This document shows positions 15,533 through 24,332 of a stretch of DNA of 33,769 nt, piece by piece. This DNA is from Candidatus Saccharimonadales bacterium (lineage in GTDB: Bacteria > Patescibacteriota > Saccharimonadia > Saccharimonadales > DASWIF01): assembly GCA_036397795.1 (NCBI GenBank), contig DASWIF010000037.1:1-33769 (forward strand). Direction: 5' to 3'. The notes below the pieces were generated by a model, which saw only the letters and a program-made list of their open reading frames with translations, did no database searches and had not been told where the DNA came from. Each line of letters begins with the position of its first letter. The stretch's first letter is position 1. The position numbers were made by a program, and so were the translations under genes.

Positions 15533-15867
15533 GTTTATCGGTAATTTTTGAGCTGAGGGGTTAGGCACAACGCCCTTAATCACCGGTAACCTTCCGCCAA
15601 ATGTCGATAAGAGGTAGTAACACTTTAAGTAAAGGTCGAAACTCCCTCTGTCCTTATTAGGAGCAAGACAAAGTAACGCGAAGTCGCCGCCGTGGTAACA
15701 CAGCGGCTAAGGAGCCGCGTATCAAACGCAGCCAACAATGGCCGGCAGCCACAGATTCTGCGGCCATATCGAAAAAGAGCATCACACATACTCTGTCGAC
15801 CGCCCGTCAAACGGTAGTTACGACCAGAGAGTCTGTTAAGCGTAGCGCCAAGCGGCACGTTCACTTT
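15533..15867 (+). promoter_or_regulatory. long leader of the LysM-CHAP gene, start codon uncertain
   Basis: Between the promoter and TTG 15868 lie 335 nt. The first part (about 15538-15600) has short complementary segments such as AGGG/CCCT and CGGT/ACCGG. At 15601 an ATG opens 19 codons in the hydrolase frame, ending TAG 15658-15660. From 15661 the frame is open into the hydrolase and encodes a basic, protein-like N-terminus, but it contains no ATG, GTG or TTG before 15868. Cell-wall hydrolase genes are often under riboswitches such as ydaO (c-di-AMP), but I could not match that consensus here. Confidence 0.4.
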
Positions 15868-16872
15868 TTGGCGCCGTTAGCCGTGGCTTTGCTGATCTTG
15901 GCTTTTATATTCTATTCCCGGCCCGATAAGTACCAGCCGACAGATCCGTTAGCTTACATCGGCGGACTGGGCGGCGGTGTCAGCGCCGTCGACGAGTTCT
16001 CCGCGGCTAAAATCGCGGCCGATATTGCCAAGGGCGTTGAACTAATCGTAGCCGACAACGTTCAGAACCTAGCCGACTCGGAACAGGCCAAGGTTCAGTT
16101 TTCCACGACTGAAGGCTCGTATTTAACCAAACCGCAACAAGTTGTGACCGATGCTAAGACCAACAAGGATATCTTAAACTATGTCGTTCAGCCGGGTGAC
16201 ACCATCAGTTCGATTGCCCGTCGGTTCAACATTACCAGCGATACGATCCGCTGGGAAAACGGTTTAAGCGGCAACGCCGTGGCGGCCGGCAAACGGCTGC
16301 GGATATTACCAGTGTCCGGTGTGAGCTACATCGTTCAGCAAGGCGATACGCCCGGCTCGATTGCTGCCAGATTTGGCGCCAATGCCAACTATGTAGTGGC
16401 TTTTAATGACGCCGAGCTGCGCGGGCTAAAGCCTGGCGACAAAGTGATTATCCCCGAAGGCGAGAAACCAGCTGACCGCCCGACTTATTTCTCCAGCGGG
16501 TACGGTTTTGCTTTTGGTTCGCAACCGCTATATGGCGGTAACGGTTATTCTTATGGCTACTGCACCTGGCACGCCGCTAACCGCCGGATTCAGATTGGCC
16601 GGGCGGTGCCGCGGAACTTAGGTAACGCCGTGACTTGGCTGTCGTTAGCTCAAGCCTCTGGCTTGTCGGTCGGCGAGACGCCGAAACAAGGCGCAATTTT
16701 ATGGCACCGGGCGACCTGGGTAGCTGGCGGTTTGGGTCACGTTGGATTTGTCGAACAGGTTAACGACGACGGCTCAATCAAGGTTTCTGACATGAATTAC
16801 CCCTATTGGAACAGCGTAACTTATCGCACGATTGAACCAGGCGAAATAAGCCAGTACAAATTTATTTACTAG
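15868..16872 (+). CDS. LysM-CHAP peptidoglycan hydrolase
   Basis: 334 aa from TTG 15868; the frame is open back to 15661, so the true protein may be up to about 69 residues longer. It has a transmembrane or signal-anchor helix right after this start (APLAVALLILAFIFY), then two LysM domains (LNYVVQPGDTISSIARRF and SYIVQQGDTPGSIAARF) for glycan binding, and a C-terminal CHAP amidase/peptidase domain with its nucleophile in YGYCTWHAA and its histidine in GLGHVGFVEQV. CHAP enzymes cut stem peptides or the amide bond to the glycan. A cytoplasmic basic tail before the helix, as the longer version would give, is usual for such anchors. Confidence 0.85.
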   Translation: MAPLAVALLILAFIFYSRPDKYQPTDPLAYIGGLGGGVSAVDEFSAAKIAADIAKGVELIVADNVQNLADSEQAKVQFSTTEGSYLTKPQQVVTDAKTNKDILNYVVQPGDTISSIARRFNITSDTIRWENGLSGNAVAAGKRLRILPVSGVSYIVQQGDTPGSIAARFGANANYVVAFNDAELRGLKPGDKVIIPEGEKPADRPTYFSSGYGFAFGSQPLYGGNGYSYGYCTWHAANRRIQIGRAVPRNLGNAVTWLSLAQASGLSVGETPKQGAILWHRATWVAGGLGHVGFVEQVNDDGSIKVSDMNYPYWNSVTYRTIEPGEISQYKFIY

Positions 16873-16920
16873 CCAGGGGGCTTTACTGGCGATGGCTTTA
16901 GCTTTAGTGTCATAAGTGTT

Positions 16921-18195
16921 ATGAGCGTGTTTGTTGATTACGTCCAAGTTAAAATTAAGGCCGGCCGCGGCGGTGACGGCCTGGTTAGTTTTAGACGGGA
17001 AAAGTTTGTTGATAAAGGTGGCCCAGACGGCGGCGACGGTGGTCATGGCGGCAGCGTGCTGGCCCGGGCCAGCCGCAATGTCAACACCCTGCAGAACTTT
17101 CGGCACAAACAGTTAGTGATCGCCGCGGACGGTCAACCAGGTGGCCCGCAACGCCGGCACGGCAAGAGCGGAGCCGATTTAGAGATAACATTACCGGTAG
17201 GCACCCAAATCAAGCGAGGCGATCAAGTTGTGGCCGATTTAACCAAGGACGGCCAAGAAGCCGTCATCGCCCGCGGCGGCCGCGGTGGCTTTGGCAACGC
17301 CCACTTTATTAATTCGACTCGCCAAGCTCCCCGAGTGGCGGAAAAAGGCGAACCCGGCGGGGCTTATGACGGCGTGTTCGAGTTGAAACTGCTGGCTGAT
17401 GTCGGTCTTGTTGGACTGCCCAATGCCGGCAAATCGACTTTTTTATCAGTCGTCAGCAACGCCCGGCCAAAAGTGGCGGATTATCCTTTCACGACCTTGA
17501 TTCCCAACCTTGGGGTGGCTGATGTCGGCGGGCGAAGCTTGCTGATTGCTGATATACCCGGGCTGATTGCCGGCGCCAGCCAGGGCAAGGGTCTGGGCGA
17601 CGCTTTCCTGCGCCATATTGAACGCACATCGGTTATTCTTCATCTGATTGACGCCTATAACGAAGACGTAGCCGAAGCATATAAAACAATCCAAGTCGAG
17701 CTGCGCGATTATCATCTCGATTTAACCCGGAAACCGCAGTTAATCGGTCTGACAAAAATTGACGGCCTGGATGATGAAATCGTCAACGACCAGATAAAAA
17801 AATTAAAGCCCCACCTGTCTCGCGCGACGACAGTATGCGCCGTGTCTTCAGTCACGGGCGAAGGCATAAAGCCACTGCTGGCCGACTTGGCTCTAATAGT
17901 TAGCCGAACGCAGGCGGCAAAGACCAAGGTCAAGAGTAAAAGCAGAGTCAAGATCGTAACTTACAAAGCTGAACCCGGCGAATGGTCGGTTATAAAATAT
18001 AAAAATCATTGGCGGGTGGCGGGTGAGAAAATCGAAGGCTTTGCCAGGCGAACAAACTTTGATAATGAATGGGGCGTCCGGCGGTTGAAGGACATCCTCA
18101 AAAAAACCGGCGTGCTCAAGGAGTTAACCCGCCGTGGGGCCCTGGCGGGCGACAAGATCGGGTTTAAAGACGTCAAAGACCGGCTGGAGTACTAA
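16921..18195 (+). CDS. obgE: GTPase ObgE/CgtA
   Basis: 424 aa. It has the glycine-rich Obg fold at 1-158 (GRGGDGLVSFRREKFVDKGGPDGGDGG), the G domain with G1 GLPNAGKS (165-172), switch I TT (191-192) and G3 DIPG (211-214), G4 as TKID (278-281) in place of NKxD, and a SxTGEGI G5 region. The C-terminal OCT domain includes WSVIKYKNHWRV and GVLKELTRRGALAGDKI. Obg assists large-subunit ribosome assembly and the stringent response. ATG 16921 has no Shine-Dalgarno sequence; the upstream spacer is only 48 nt after the hydrolase stop. Confidence 0.95.
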   Translation: MSVFVDYVQVKIKAGRGGDGLVSFRREKFVDKGGPDGGDGGHGGSVLARASRNVNTLQNFRHKQLVIAADGQPGGPQRRHGKSGADLEITLPVGTQIKRGDQVVADLTKDGQEAVIARGGRGGFGNAHFINSTRQAPRVAEKGEPGGAYDGVFELKLLADVGLVGLPNAGKSTFLSVVSNARPKVADYPFTTLIPNLGVADVGGRSLLIADIPGLIAGASQGKGLGDAFLRHIERTSVILHLIDAYNEDVAEAYKTIQVELRDYHLDLTRKPQLIGLTKIDGLDDEIVNDQIKKLKPHLSRATTVCAVSSVTGEGIKPLLADLALIVSRTQAAKTKVKSKSRVKIVTYKAEPGEWSVIKYKNHWRVAGEKIEGFARRTNFDNEWGVRRLKDILKKTGVLKELTRRGALAGDKIGFKDVKDRLEY

Positions 18196-18281
18196 AACCA
18201 AATACCGCGTCTATATGGATTGCCCAGAGGTTGAGTCGGGTGTCAGAACGTTGCGTTCGAGCCGAATAAAAAGCCATCCTT

Positions 18282-18287
18282 TATACT
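18282..18287 (+). promoter_or_regulatory. -10 box, leaderless start of sbcB
   Basis: TATACT is followed by 9 nt and ATG 18297, so transcription should start about 2-3 nt upstream of the start codon or on it. Confidence 0.5.
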
Positions 18288-18296
18288 TTAAGAACT

Positions 18297-19736
18297 ATGG
18301 CCCAGACTTTTTTCTTTTATGATTTGGAGACGTCCGGTATAGACCCGGTCTATCAGCGGATTATGCAGTTTGCCGGCCAGCGGACCGATCTCGCCCTAAA
18401 GCCGATGGGTGAGCCGGTTAATGTACTGGTTAAACTGTCCGACGACATGTTACCGGAACCGGAGGCGGTGTTGGTGCACGGCCTTTCGCCCCAAAAAGTC
18501 AGGGCCGAAGGTATTAGCGAGGCCCAACTCAGCCAACTTCTGATAAACGAGGTCTTTGTTCCCGGCACGATCAGCGTCGGCTTTAATAATATTCGGTTTG
18601 ACGACGAATTCGTCCGCCACCTGTTTTGGCGCAATTTTTATGATCCATACCAGTGGCAATGGAAAGATGCTCGTTCCCGCTGGGATTTACTCGACGCCTT
18701 CCGTTTGACTCGGGCATTGCGGCCGACCGGCCTGAGCTGGCCGGTCGATGGCGAAGGCAAGCCGACCAATCGGCTCATATCCTTAGCTAGTGCTAACAAC
18801 GTCAATCTGATTGATGCCCATGATGCCCTGGGCGACATAAGCGCCACGCTGGAACTGGCCAGAAAGCTCAAAACCGCCCAGCCAAAGCTGTTTAATTTTT
18901 TGCTAGACAGCCGACACAAAGCGGCTGTGGACAAGATTATCGCTAAACAGCCCTTCGTTTATTCTTCTGGGCGCTACGACGGCGAGTTTTTAAAAACGAC
19001 CGTCGCGATTGTTGTCGGCCAAGACGCCCAAGATAGCAATAAGCGGTTGATTTATGACCTGCGCTATGACCCGACCGAATTTATGAGCCTGGATGTAAAA
19101 CAGCTGCGCGAGTTGATCTATCGACCGCGCGACGAGTCAGAACCGCTCCCCCGGCTGCCGGTCAAGAAGCTGGCCGTTAATCGTGCCCCGGCGGTAGCGC
19201 CGATCAGTACATTGGATGAGGCAGCAGAAAAAAGAATCGGGTTGAATCTAGAAACTGCCTTAAAACACCAACAAATTCTCGATAAAACACCAGCCTTTGC
19301 CGCTCGGCTGAACACCGCCTTTGAAGGTATGGAGCGCCTACCACGGCGAACTGACCCGGAAGGACAGCTGTACGATGATCGGTTTGGATTCTTAGGGCCC
19401 AAGGATAAGGCCGCTATTAATACTATTACGGCAGCCAGTCCGGCCGCCTTAGCCGAACTCAAGCTCGATTTTATCGATCAGCGACTAGATGCGCTGTGGT
19501 TACGCTACAAAGCCCGTAATTTTCCTGAGGCCTTAAGCGGTGATGAGGCTGCTCGTTGGGAAGGCTGGCGAACCGATAAGTTAATAAATGGGATAGATAA
19601 CAGCCTAAACTTAGCCAAGTTTGCCGAACGACTTAACCAACTGGCGGCTTATCGGACCGACCCAAAGGACACCTACTTATTAGAAGAGCTCAAGCTCTAT
19701 GCCGAGAGTATTGCTCCGGCCAAGCTGTTTGATTAA
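18297..19736 (+). CDS. sbcB: exodeoxyribonuclease I
   Basis: 479 aa, the usual length. It degrades single-stranded DNA 3' to 5' in recombination and mismatch repair. The DEDDh exonuclease domain shows FYDLETSG (about 7-14, first Asp and Glu), SVGFNNIRFDDEFVRHLF (second Asp) and HDALGDISAT (His and last Asp). After about residue 200 come the SH3-like and helical domains, including the typical KHQQILDKTPAFAARL-type region and DDRFGFLGPKDK. It starts leaderless and its end overlaps a convergent small membrane gene by 4 bp. Confidence 0.92.
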   Translation: MAQTFFFYDLETSGIDPVYQRIMQFAGQRTDLALKPMGEPVNVLVKLSDDMLPEPEAVLVHGLSPQKVRAEGISEAQLSQLLINEVFVPGTISVGFNNIRFDDEFVRHLFWRNFYDPYQWQWKDARSRWDLLDAFRLTRALRPTGLSWPVDGEGKPTNRLISLASANNVNLIDAHDALGDISATLELARKLKTAQPKLFNFLLDSRHKAAVDKIIAKQPFVYSSGRYDGEFLKTTVAIVVGQDAQDSNKRLIYDLRYDPTEFMSLDVKQLRELIYRPRDESEPLPRLPVKKLAVNRAPAVAPISTLDEAAEKRIGLNLETALKHQQILDKTPAFAARLNTAFEGMERLPRRTDPEGQLYDDRFGFLGPKDKAAINTITAASPAALAELKLDFIDQRLDALWLRYKARNFPEALSGDEAARWEGWRTDKLINGIDNSLNLAKFAERLNQLAAYRTDPKDTYLLEELKLYAESIAPAKLFD

Positions 19737-19996
19737 AGACTGATAAGTTCGATGGCGATTTGTTCAACTTGCCGGTTGAGGCGGCGCCGAAAAAAAACTA
19801 TTTCTCCTATCAGCCACGCGCTGAATATTGCCAGGGCGATGACTAAGATCTGATTGAAGCTCAAAAAAAGCTCAGTTCCGGGCACTTGGCCTAACGCTAC
19901 CAACCTTAGAATGGGCGTCTCGAGGTCGTCCCAAATTTTAGAAAAAACCACGGCCGAACCGGTAATGCCGGCCAGCCAGAAAAAAATTTCTGCCAT
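19733..19996 (-). CDS. small two-helix membrane protein
   Basis: 87 aa with hydrophobic segments at about 3-20 and 46-66, then a basic stretch (FFRRRLNRQVEQ). It has its own minus-strand promoter (20047-20019) and a leader of about 16 nt with only weak Shine-Dalgarno similarity. It is convergent with sbcB and divergent from uvrA. No family recognised. Confidence 0.6.
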   Translation of the reverse strand: MAEIFFWLAGITGSAVVFSKIWDDLETPILRLVALGQVPGTELFLSFNQILVIALAIFSAWLIGEIVFFRRRLNRQVEQIAIELISL

Positions 19997-20018
19997 ACTC
20001 GCTCGCTAAATTACAAAC

Positions 20019-20050
20019 AAGATAACAACCATATTGACAGTTGTCAATAT
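20019..20050 (-). promoter_or_regulatory. promoter with a 20-bp dyad over the -35 region
   Basis: ATATTGACA-GT-TGTCAATAT (20031-20050) is a near-perfect dyad that supplies TTGACA on both strands. On the minus strand TTGACA (20047-20042), a 17-nt spacer and TATCTT (20024-20019) form a promoter for the 87-aa gene. On the plus strand TTGACA is followed by TAAAAT at a 19-nt spacing, less convincing. The dyad could also be an operator between this gene and uvrA. Confidence 0.5.
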
Positions 20051-20097
20051 ATATTGAATAAAATGCTTATGCTCTGCCTTGTTTACTTGCTCTGGTC

Positions 20098-20126
20098 TTG
20101 AAAAACAGGGGAGAAAGTCCTATAAT
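20098..20126 (+). promoter_or_regulatory. sigma-70-like promoter of uvrA
   Basis: TTGAAA (20098-20103), a 17-nt spacer and TATAAT (20121-20126). ATG 20137 lies 10 nt after the -10, so the leader is 0-4 nt. Longer in-frame starts upstream overlap the promoter and are rejected. Confidence 0.75.
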
Positions 20127-20136
20127 GCGTCGGCTT

Positions 20137-22947
20137 ATGGCAGAACAAATAACCATTCAGGGGGCGCGGGAACACAATCTGAAGAATATTGATATTGCTC
20201 TGCCGCGGGAAAAATTTATCGTTATCACGGGTTTGTCAGGTTCGGGTAAGTCGTCGTTGGCGTTCGATACGATTTACGCCGAAGGCCAGCGGCGTTACGT
20301 TGAGTCGCTGAGTAGCTATGCCCGGCAGTTCTTGGGTCTGATGGAAAAGCCGGATGTTGACCAGATCGACGGCCTCAGCCCGGCAATTTCCATCGACCAA
20401 AAATCAACCAGCCGCAACCCCCGCTCCACTGTCGGCACGGTAACTGAAATCTATGATTATTTAAGATTGTTGTTTGCCCGAATCGGCGTGCCTCATTGTC
20501 CGGTTTGCGGCCAAGAAGTCCAACGGCTGACCTCCCAGCAAATCGTCGATGCCGTTAGGCAGCTACCAGCCAAGGCGCGATTGCTGATACTGGCACCAAT
20601 TGTAGTCGACAAAAAGGGTGAATTTCAGCACATTCCGGAACAGTTTTTACGGGCAGGATTCGCCCGCGCTCGAGTCGACGGCGTAGTATTCGCGCTGGAC
20701 GAGTGGCCCGAGCTCGATAAAAAATACAAACATACGATTGAAGTCGTAGTCGATCGGGCGGTCAACGAACCGGACTCCCAGAGCCGGTTAGCCCAATCGG
20801 TCGAGCAGGCGATTGAGTTGGCCGACGGCGTGGTGCGGGTAGTGGATGCCGAGCGCGGAAGCGAGCATTTATTTAGTGTCAATTTTGCTTGCGCCGACCA
20901 CCCGGATGTCAGTATTCCTGAGCTGGAACCGCGGCTATTTAGTTTTAACAGCCCTCATGGCGCATGCCCAGTTTGTACCGGCCTAGGCTCAAGAATGGAA
21001 GTCGACCCGGAATTGGTTATACCCAATGGCAATCTGACGATTGCCGAAGGAGCCATCCGGCCCTGGAACCGAATCAGAATAGATACTTGGTATCAGAAAA
21101 AAGTAGCGGCGGTAGCCGAGGCAAATGGTTTTTCGGTTCACGTTCCGACCGGAGAGCTAAACAAAGAACAGTTAGATTTGATCTTATATGGAACCGGCGC
21201 CAATAAATACCGAGTGGCTTTGGGTAGCGGCCGGAGCTATGAGACGACCTTTGAAGGCGTGATTCCCAATTTGGAGCGCCGTTACCGCGAAACCGAATCG
21301 GATTTTATCAAACGCGATATCGAACGCTTTATGCGCGAGCGGCCGTGTCATGAGTGCCAAGGTAAACGACTCAAACCGGAGTCGCTGGCTGTAACCATCC
21401 GGGACTTTTCGATAATTGATATCACTGAACTGGCGATTGAAGACAGCCAGGATTTATTTAAGAACCTCAAACTTAATAACAAAGAACAAATCATCGCCAA
21501 GCAAATTCTTAAAGAACTGAACGCTAGATTGGGGTTTTTGCTCGACGTCGGCTTGGGTTACCTGACTCTTAGCCGCAACGCCAAAACTCTGTCTGGCGGC
21601 GAGGCCCAGCGCATCAGATTAGCCACCCAAATCGGCTCCGGCTTGATGGGAGTGCTATACGTGCTAGACGAACCGTCAATCGGGCTGCATCAGCGAGACA
21701 ATAATCGCCTGATTAAAACGCTCAAGCACTTACGCGATTTAGGCAATACCGTCATCGTCGTCGAGCACGACGAGGAAACTATCCGCCAGGCCGATTACGT
21801 TCTTGATATCGGACCGGGTGCCGGTGTTCACGGCGGTGACATCGTGGCCCGAGGTACACCGTCGGAAATCGCAAAGCAGCCCAAGAGTATCACCGGACAG
21901 TACTTATCTGGTAAGGCTTCAATTCCGGTGCCCAAAAACCGGCGCAGTGGCAACGGTAAGAGGCTAGTTATTAGGAATGCCCGCCAGCACAATTTGAAGA
22001 ATCTCGATGCCACCATTCCGCTGGGAGTGTTGACGGTTGTTTCCGGCGTGTCCGGGTCGGGCAAGTCGAGTCTGATAAATGATATTTTAGCTAAGGAGCT
22101 AGCCCATCGCTTGCAACGTGCCCAGACCGTGGCCGGGCGGCATGACGATATTGAAGGGGTAGAATTTTTGGATAAAGCGGTGGTTATCGACCAGTCGCCA
22201 ATCGGCCGGACACCGCGTTCAAATCCGGCAACCTACACCGGTGTATTTACGCCGATTCGCGAGCTTTTTTCTAATACGCCAGAGGCTAATATCAGGGGCT
22301 ATAAACCGGGGCGGTTCAGCTTTAATGTCAAAGGCGGACGGTGTGAGAACTGCTCGGGGGACGGCATCATTAGAATCGAAATGCACTTTTTGCCCGATGT
22401 CTACGTACCGTGTGAGGTTTGTCACGGCCAGCGTTATAACCGCGAAGCGTTGGAGATTCATTACCGGGGTAAAAATATTGCCGACGTCTTAGCCATGACG
22501 GCCGAAACGGCTCTGGATTTTTTTGCCAATATCCCGGCTATTAAAAGCAAATTGCAAACATTGGTCGAGGTCGGCCTGGGTTATATCCAATTGGGCCAAC
22601 CGGCTACTACCCTGTCCGGGGGTGAGGCCCAGCGGATAAAACTGGCTTCGGAGTTATCACGTCGGGCAACCGGCAAGACACTTTATATCTTGGACGAACC
22701 GACCACCGGCTTACATATGGCCGATGTCAAAAAATTACTCAGTGTGTTGCACGCATTGGTCGAAACCGGCAATAGCATGGTGGTTATCGAACATAACCTC
22801 GACGTTATCAAATCAGCCGATCACATAATCGATCTGGGTCCGGAAGGCGGAGAAGCCGGCGGCAAGATATTAGCCGAAGGCACTCCCGAACAGATTGTCA
22901 AAATAGCTAAATCGTTCACCGGGCAGTATTTAAAGAAGGTGCTTTAG
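20137..22947 (+). CDS. uvrA: excinuclease ABC subunit A
   Basis: 936 aa, normal length. UvrA is the damage-sensing ABC ATPase of nucleotide excision repair. It has Walker [10 protein letters not shown] near residue 31, first-half signature [18 protein letters not shown] and Walker [15 protein letters not shown]. In the second half there are Walker [11 protein letters not shown], signature [15 protein letters not shown] and [13 protein letters not shown]. The first zinc module is CxxH...CPVC (CADH then ACPVC) and the second CENC...CEVC. The start [17 protein letters not shown] was chosen by homology and the upstream promoter. uvrC lies 10 kb downstream; uvrB is not in the window. Confidence 0.97.
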   Translation: MAEQITIQGAREHNLKNIDIALPREKFIVITGLSGSGKSSLAFDTIYAEGQRRYVESLSSYARQFLGLMEKPDVDQIDGLSPAISIDQKSTSRNPRSTVGTVTEIYDYLRLLFARIGVPHCPVCGQEVQRLTSQQIVDAVRQLPAKARLLILAPIVVDKKGEFQHIPEQFLRAGFARARVDGVVFALDEWPELDKKYKHTIEVVVDRAVNEPDSQSRLAQSVEQAIELADGVVRVVDAERGSEHLFSVNFACADHPDVSIPELEPRLFSFNSPHGACPVCTGLGSRMEVDPELVIPNGNLTIAEGAIRPWNRIRIDTWYQKKVAAVAEANGFSVHVPTGELNKEQLDLILYGTGANKYRVALGSGRSYETTFEGVIPNLERRYRETESDFIKRDIERFMRERPCHECQGKRLKPESLAVTIRDFSIIDITELAIEDSQDLFKNLKLNNKEQIIAKQILKELNARLGFLLDVGLGYLTLSRNAKTLSGGEAQRIRLATQIGSGLMGVLYVLDEPSIGLHQRDNNRLIKTLKHLRDLGNTVIVVEHDEETIRQADYVLDIGPGAGVHGGDIVARGTPSEIAKQPKSITGQYLSGKASIPVPKNRRSGNGKRLVIRNARQHNLKNLDATIPLGVLTVVSGVSGSGKSSLINDILAKELAHRLQRAQTVAGRHDDIEGVEFLDKAVVIDQSPIGRTPRSNPATYTGVFTPIRELFSNTPEANIRGYKPGRFSFNVKGGRCENCSGDGIIRIEMHFLPDVYVPCEVCHGQRYNREALEIHYRGKNIADVLAMTAETALDFFANIPAIKSKLQTLVEVGLGYIQLGQPATTLSGGEAQRIKLASELSRRATGKTLYILDEPTTGLHMADVKKLLSVLHALVETGNSMVVIEHNLDVIKSADHIIDLGPEGGEAGGKILAEGTPEQIVKIAKSFTGQYLKKVL

Positions 22948-22948
22948 G

Positions 22949-23470
22949 ATGGCCGGCGAGCGCGCTGCCGAGACTGATCTTACGGCGCAGTTGCGCAAAA
23001 TAGCAACCCAATTTTGTGCTGGCTTTATCCAGGACGCCTTGTGTTTATCAGATGACAATTTAGCAAGGGAGACTGATGCCATAATCACCTATTATCCAAG
23101 GGAGACCGATGCCATAATCGCCGATTATCCACTGGAAGAGGGCCGGCCGCTTAAACCTGATTACAGAAGTCTAGCTAATACTTTGAAAAACTGCCTGGTG
23201 GCGTTAATTAGAGCCGAAGGGATAGACCAGAATGAAGTAATGTTCGATGAGACATTAAGAACATATTTTGCCGAGCAGGCTAGTGAGAGTTTTACGCAAG
23301 GCAAGTTAGATTGTGACGATTTAGCCAAAAGCCATCCGAAACTGAAGCGCCTAGTCAGCCCATTTACGCCGGAGCTAGTGGGACGCCTACTTAATCCGCT
23401 CGAATGGCACCATGTTCCCTTAAAAGAGCTGGTTATTTATGAAGAAGGTAAAAATTCACGACTCAGTTGA
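22949..23470 (+). CDS. hypothetical protein with an 11-residue tandem duplication
   Basis: 173 aa, mostly helical, acidic, without membrane segments. It begins 1 nt after the uvrA stop, with GAAGGTG inside the uvrA end as ribosome binding site, so it is probably co-transcribed with uvrA. Residues around 40-62 contain two copies of a unit, RETDAIITYYP and RETDAIIADYP, encoded by a 33-bp tandem repeat (about 23065-23130). No family recognised and no catalytic motif. Confidence 0.65.
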   Translation: MAGERAAETDLTAQLRKIATQFCAGFIQDALCLSDDNLARETDAIITYYPRETDAIIADYPLEEGRPLKPDYRSLANTLKNCLVALIRAEGIDQNEVMFDETLRTYFAEQASESFTQGKLDCDDLAKSHPKLKRLVSPFTPELVGRLLNPLEWHHVPLKELVIYEEGKNSRLS

Positions 23471-23496
23471 CAAAGCATAAGTTTGATAGGTAATCT
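23467..23496 (+). promoter_or_regulatory. promoter before the 72-aa gene
   Basis: TTGACA (23467-23472), an 18-nt spacer and TAATCT (23491-23496), followed by 8 nt and GTG 23505, which fits a leaderless GTG start. The -35 overlaps the stop of the previous gene. Confidence 0.55.
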
Positions 23497-23504
23497 GTTG
23501 TCAG

Positions 23505-23723
23505 GTGATCCCAAAAACCGAAATATTATATACACCCTGGGGGCCGGTAGAAAAGCCGACCGCTGAGCCAACCGAAAGACCGAGTTATAACAGGCAGGTT
23601 GGAGCGGAGCTAAGAGCGGCCTGGGCGATCATAATCCTTGTTGATAGCGGAATTGACCTAGCCGATTTACACGACGAGCCTAAACCAGCAACAAAGCCAG
23701 AAGAATCAGAGCGATCGCCATGA
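23505..23723 (+). CDS. 72-aa hypothetical protein
   Basis: Short frame starting at GTG 23505 with its own promoter. The product is Pro/Glu-rich at both ends with one hydrophobic helix-like core (AAWAIIILVDSGIDLADL). Its 3' end overlaps the convergent DedA-like gene by 44 bp. Unrecognised; the promoter is the main support. Confidence 0.45.
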   Translation: MIPKTEILYTPWGPVEKPTAEPTERPSYNRQVGAELRAAWAIIILVDSGIDLADLHDEPKPATKPEESERSP

Positions 23724-24291
23724 ACGAAACGATATCGATATACTTTTCAATCTTGGTTTTATGATTTTCGCCCAAGTACCGGGCCAGATATCCCAGGCCA
23801 AAGAAGCGAAGGCTTCGGCCGAGTAGCGCGCCCAAAATAAAAACGACAAAATTAATACTAAACGCACCGGCAGTCAGTGTTACCAACTTAAACGGAATCG
23901 GCGTAAACGCCGCGGTCAGAACAACCACGAACGCTCCTTCTTGATAGCGTTGTCCAAGTTCATTAAACCCGGCTTGGAGATTAAATGTTTCAATCAGCCA
24001 TTGACCGATAGTTTCAAACAAGCCGACGCCTAAAATATAGCCAAAAATTCCGCCCAAAAGCGAAGCCCCGATAGTTATTAGTACCAATCTGAGCCAGCGC
24101 TGAGGGCGTGAAAATATCATCGCCATTAAGAGCGGATCAGGCGGAATTGGAAATATTATGGCTTCAATAAAACTAAAGCCGAACAAGGCCCGGTCGGCAT
24201 TTGGCCGATCAGCGCGGGCTTCAAACCAGCGGTAGAGCCGTTTAATAGGGGTTAGTTTAGCGGTCGCCACAGAATTTAAGTTTACAATCAT
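23680..24291 (-). CDS. DedA/YqaA-like membrane protein (VTT/SNARE-associated domain)
   Basis: 203 aa from ATG 24291. A longer frame to 24387 would run into trhO and is rejected. There are several transmembrane segments. The pattern FIEAIIFPIPPDPLL, GASLLGGIFGYILG and FTPIPFKLVTLTAGAF matches the YqaA branch of the DedA/VTT family, with paired Pro-containing re-entrant segments. DedA-family proteins include lipid scramblases and transporters needed for envelope homeostasis. Its start is 41 bp from the divergent trhO. Confidence 0.85.
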   Translation of the reverse strand: MIVNLNSVATAKLTPIKRLYRWFEARADRPNADRALFGFSFIEAIIFPIPPDPLLMAMIFSRPQRWLRLVLITIGASLLGGIFGYILGVGLFETIGQWLIETFNLQAGFNELGQRYQEGAFVVVLTAAFTPIPFKLVTLTAGAFSINFVVFILGALLGRSLRFFGLGYLARYLGENHKTKIEKYIDIVSFMAIALILLALLLV

Positions 24292-24318
24292 AACTAGCCT
24301 TAAGCTATGCCAATCATC

Positions 24319-24324
24319 TAAAAT
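24319..24324 (+). promoter_or_regulatory. -10 box, leaderless start of trhO
   Basis: TAAAAT followed by 8 nt and ATG 24333; no clear -35. Only 41 bp separate the divergent start codons of trhO and the DedA-like gene. Confidence 0.45.
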
Positions 24325-24332
24325 GAACCAAC

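Noticed and set aside
15533-15600. ydaO-type c-di-AMP riboswitch in the LysM-CHAP leader
   Set aside because: The gene type fits, but I could not line up the conserved core segments of that riboswitch with the leader sequence.
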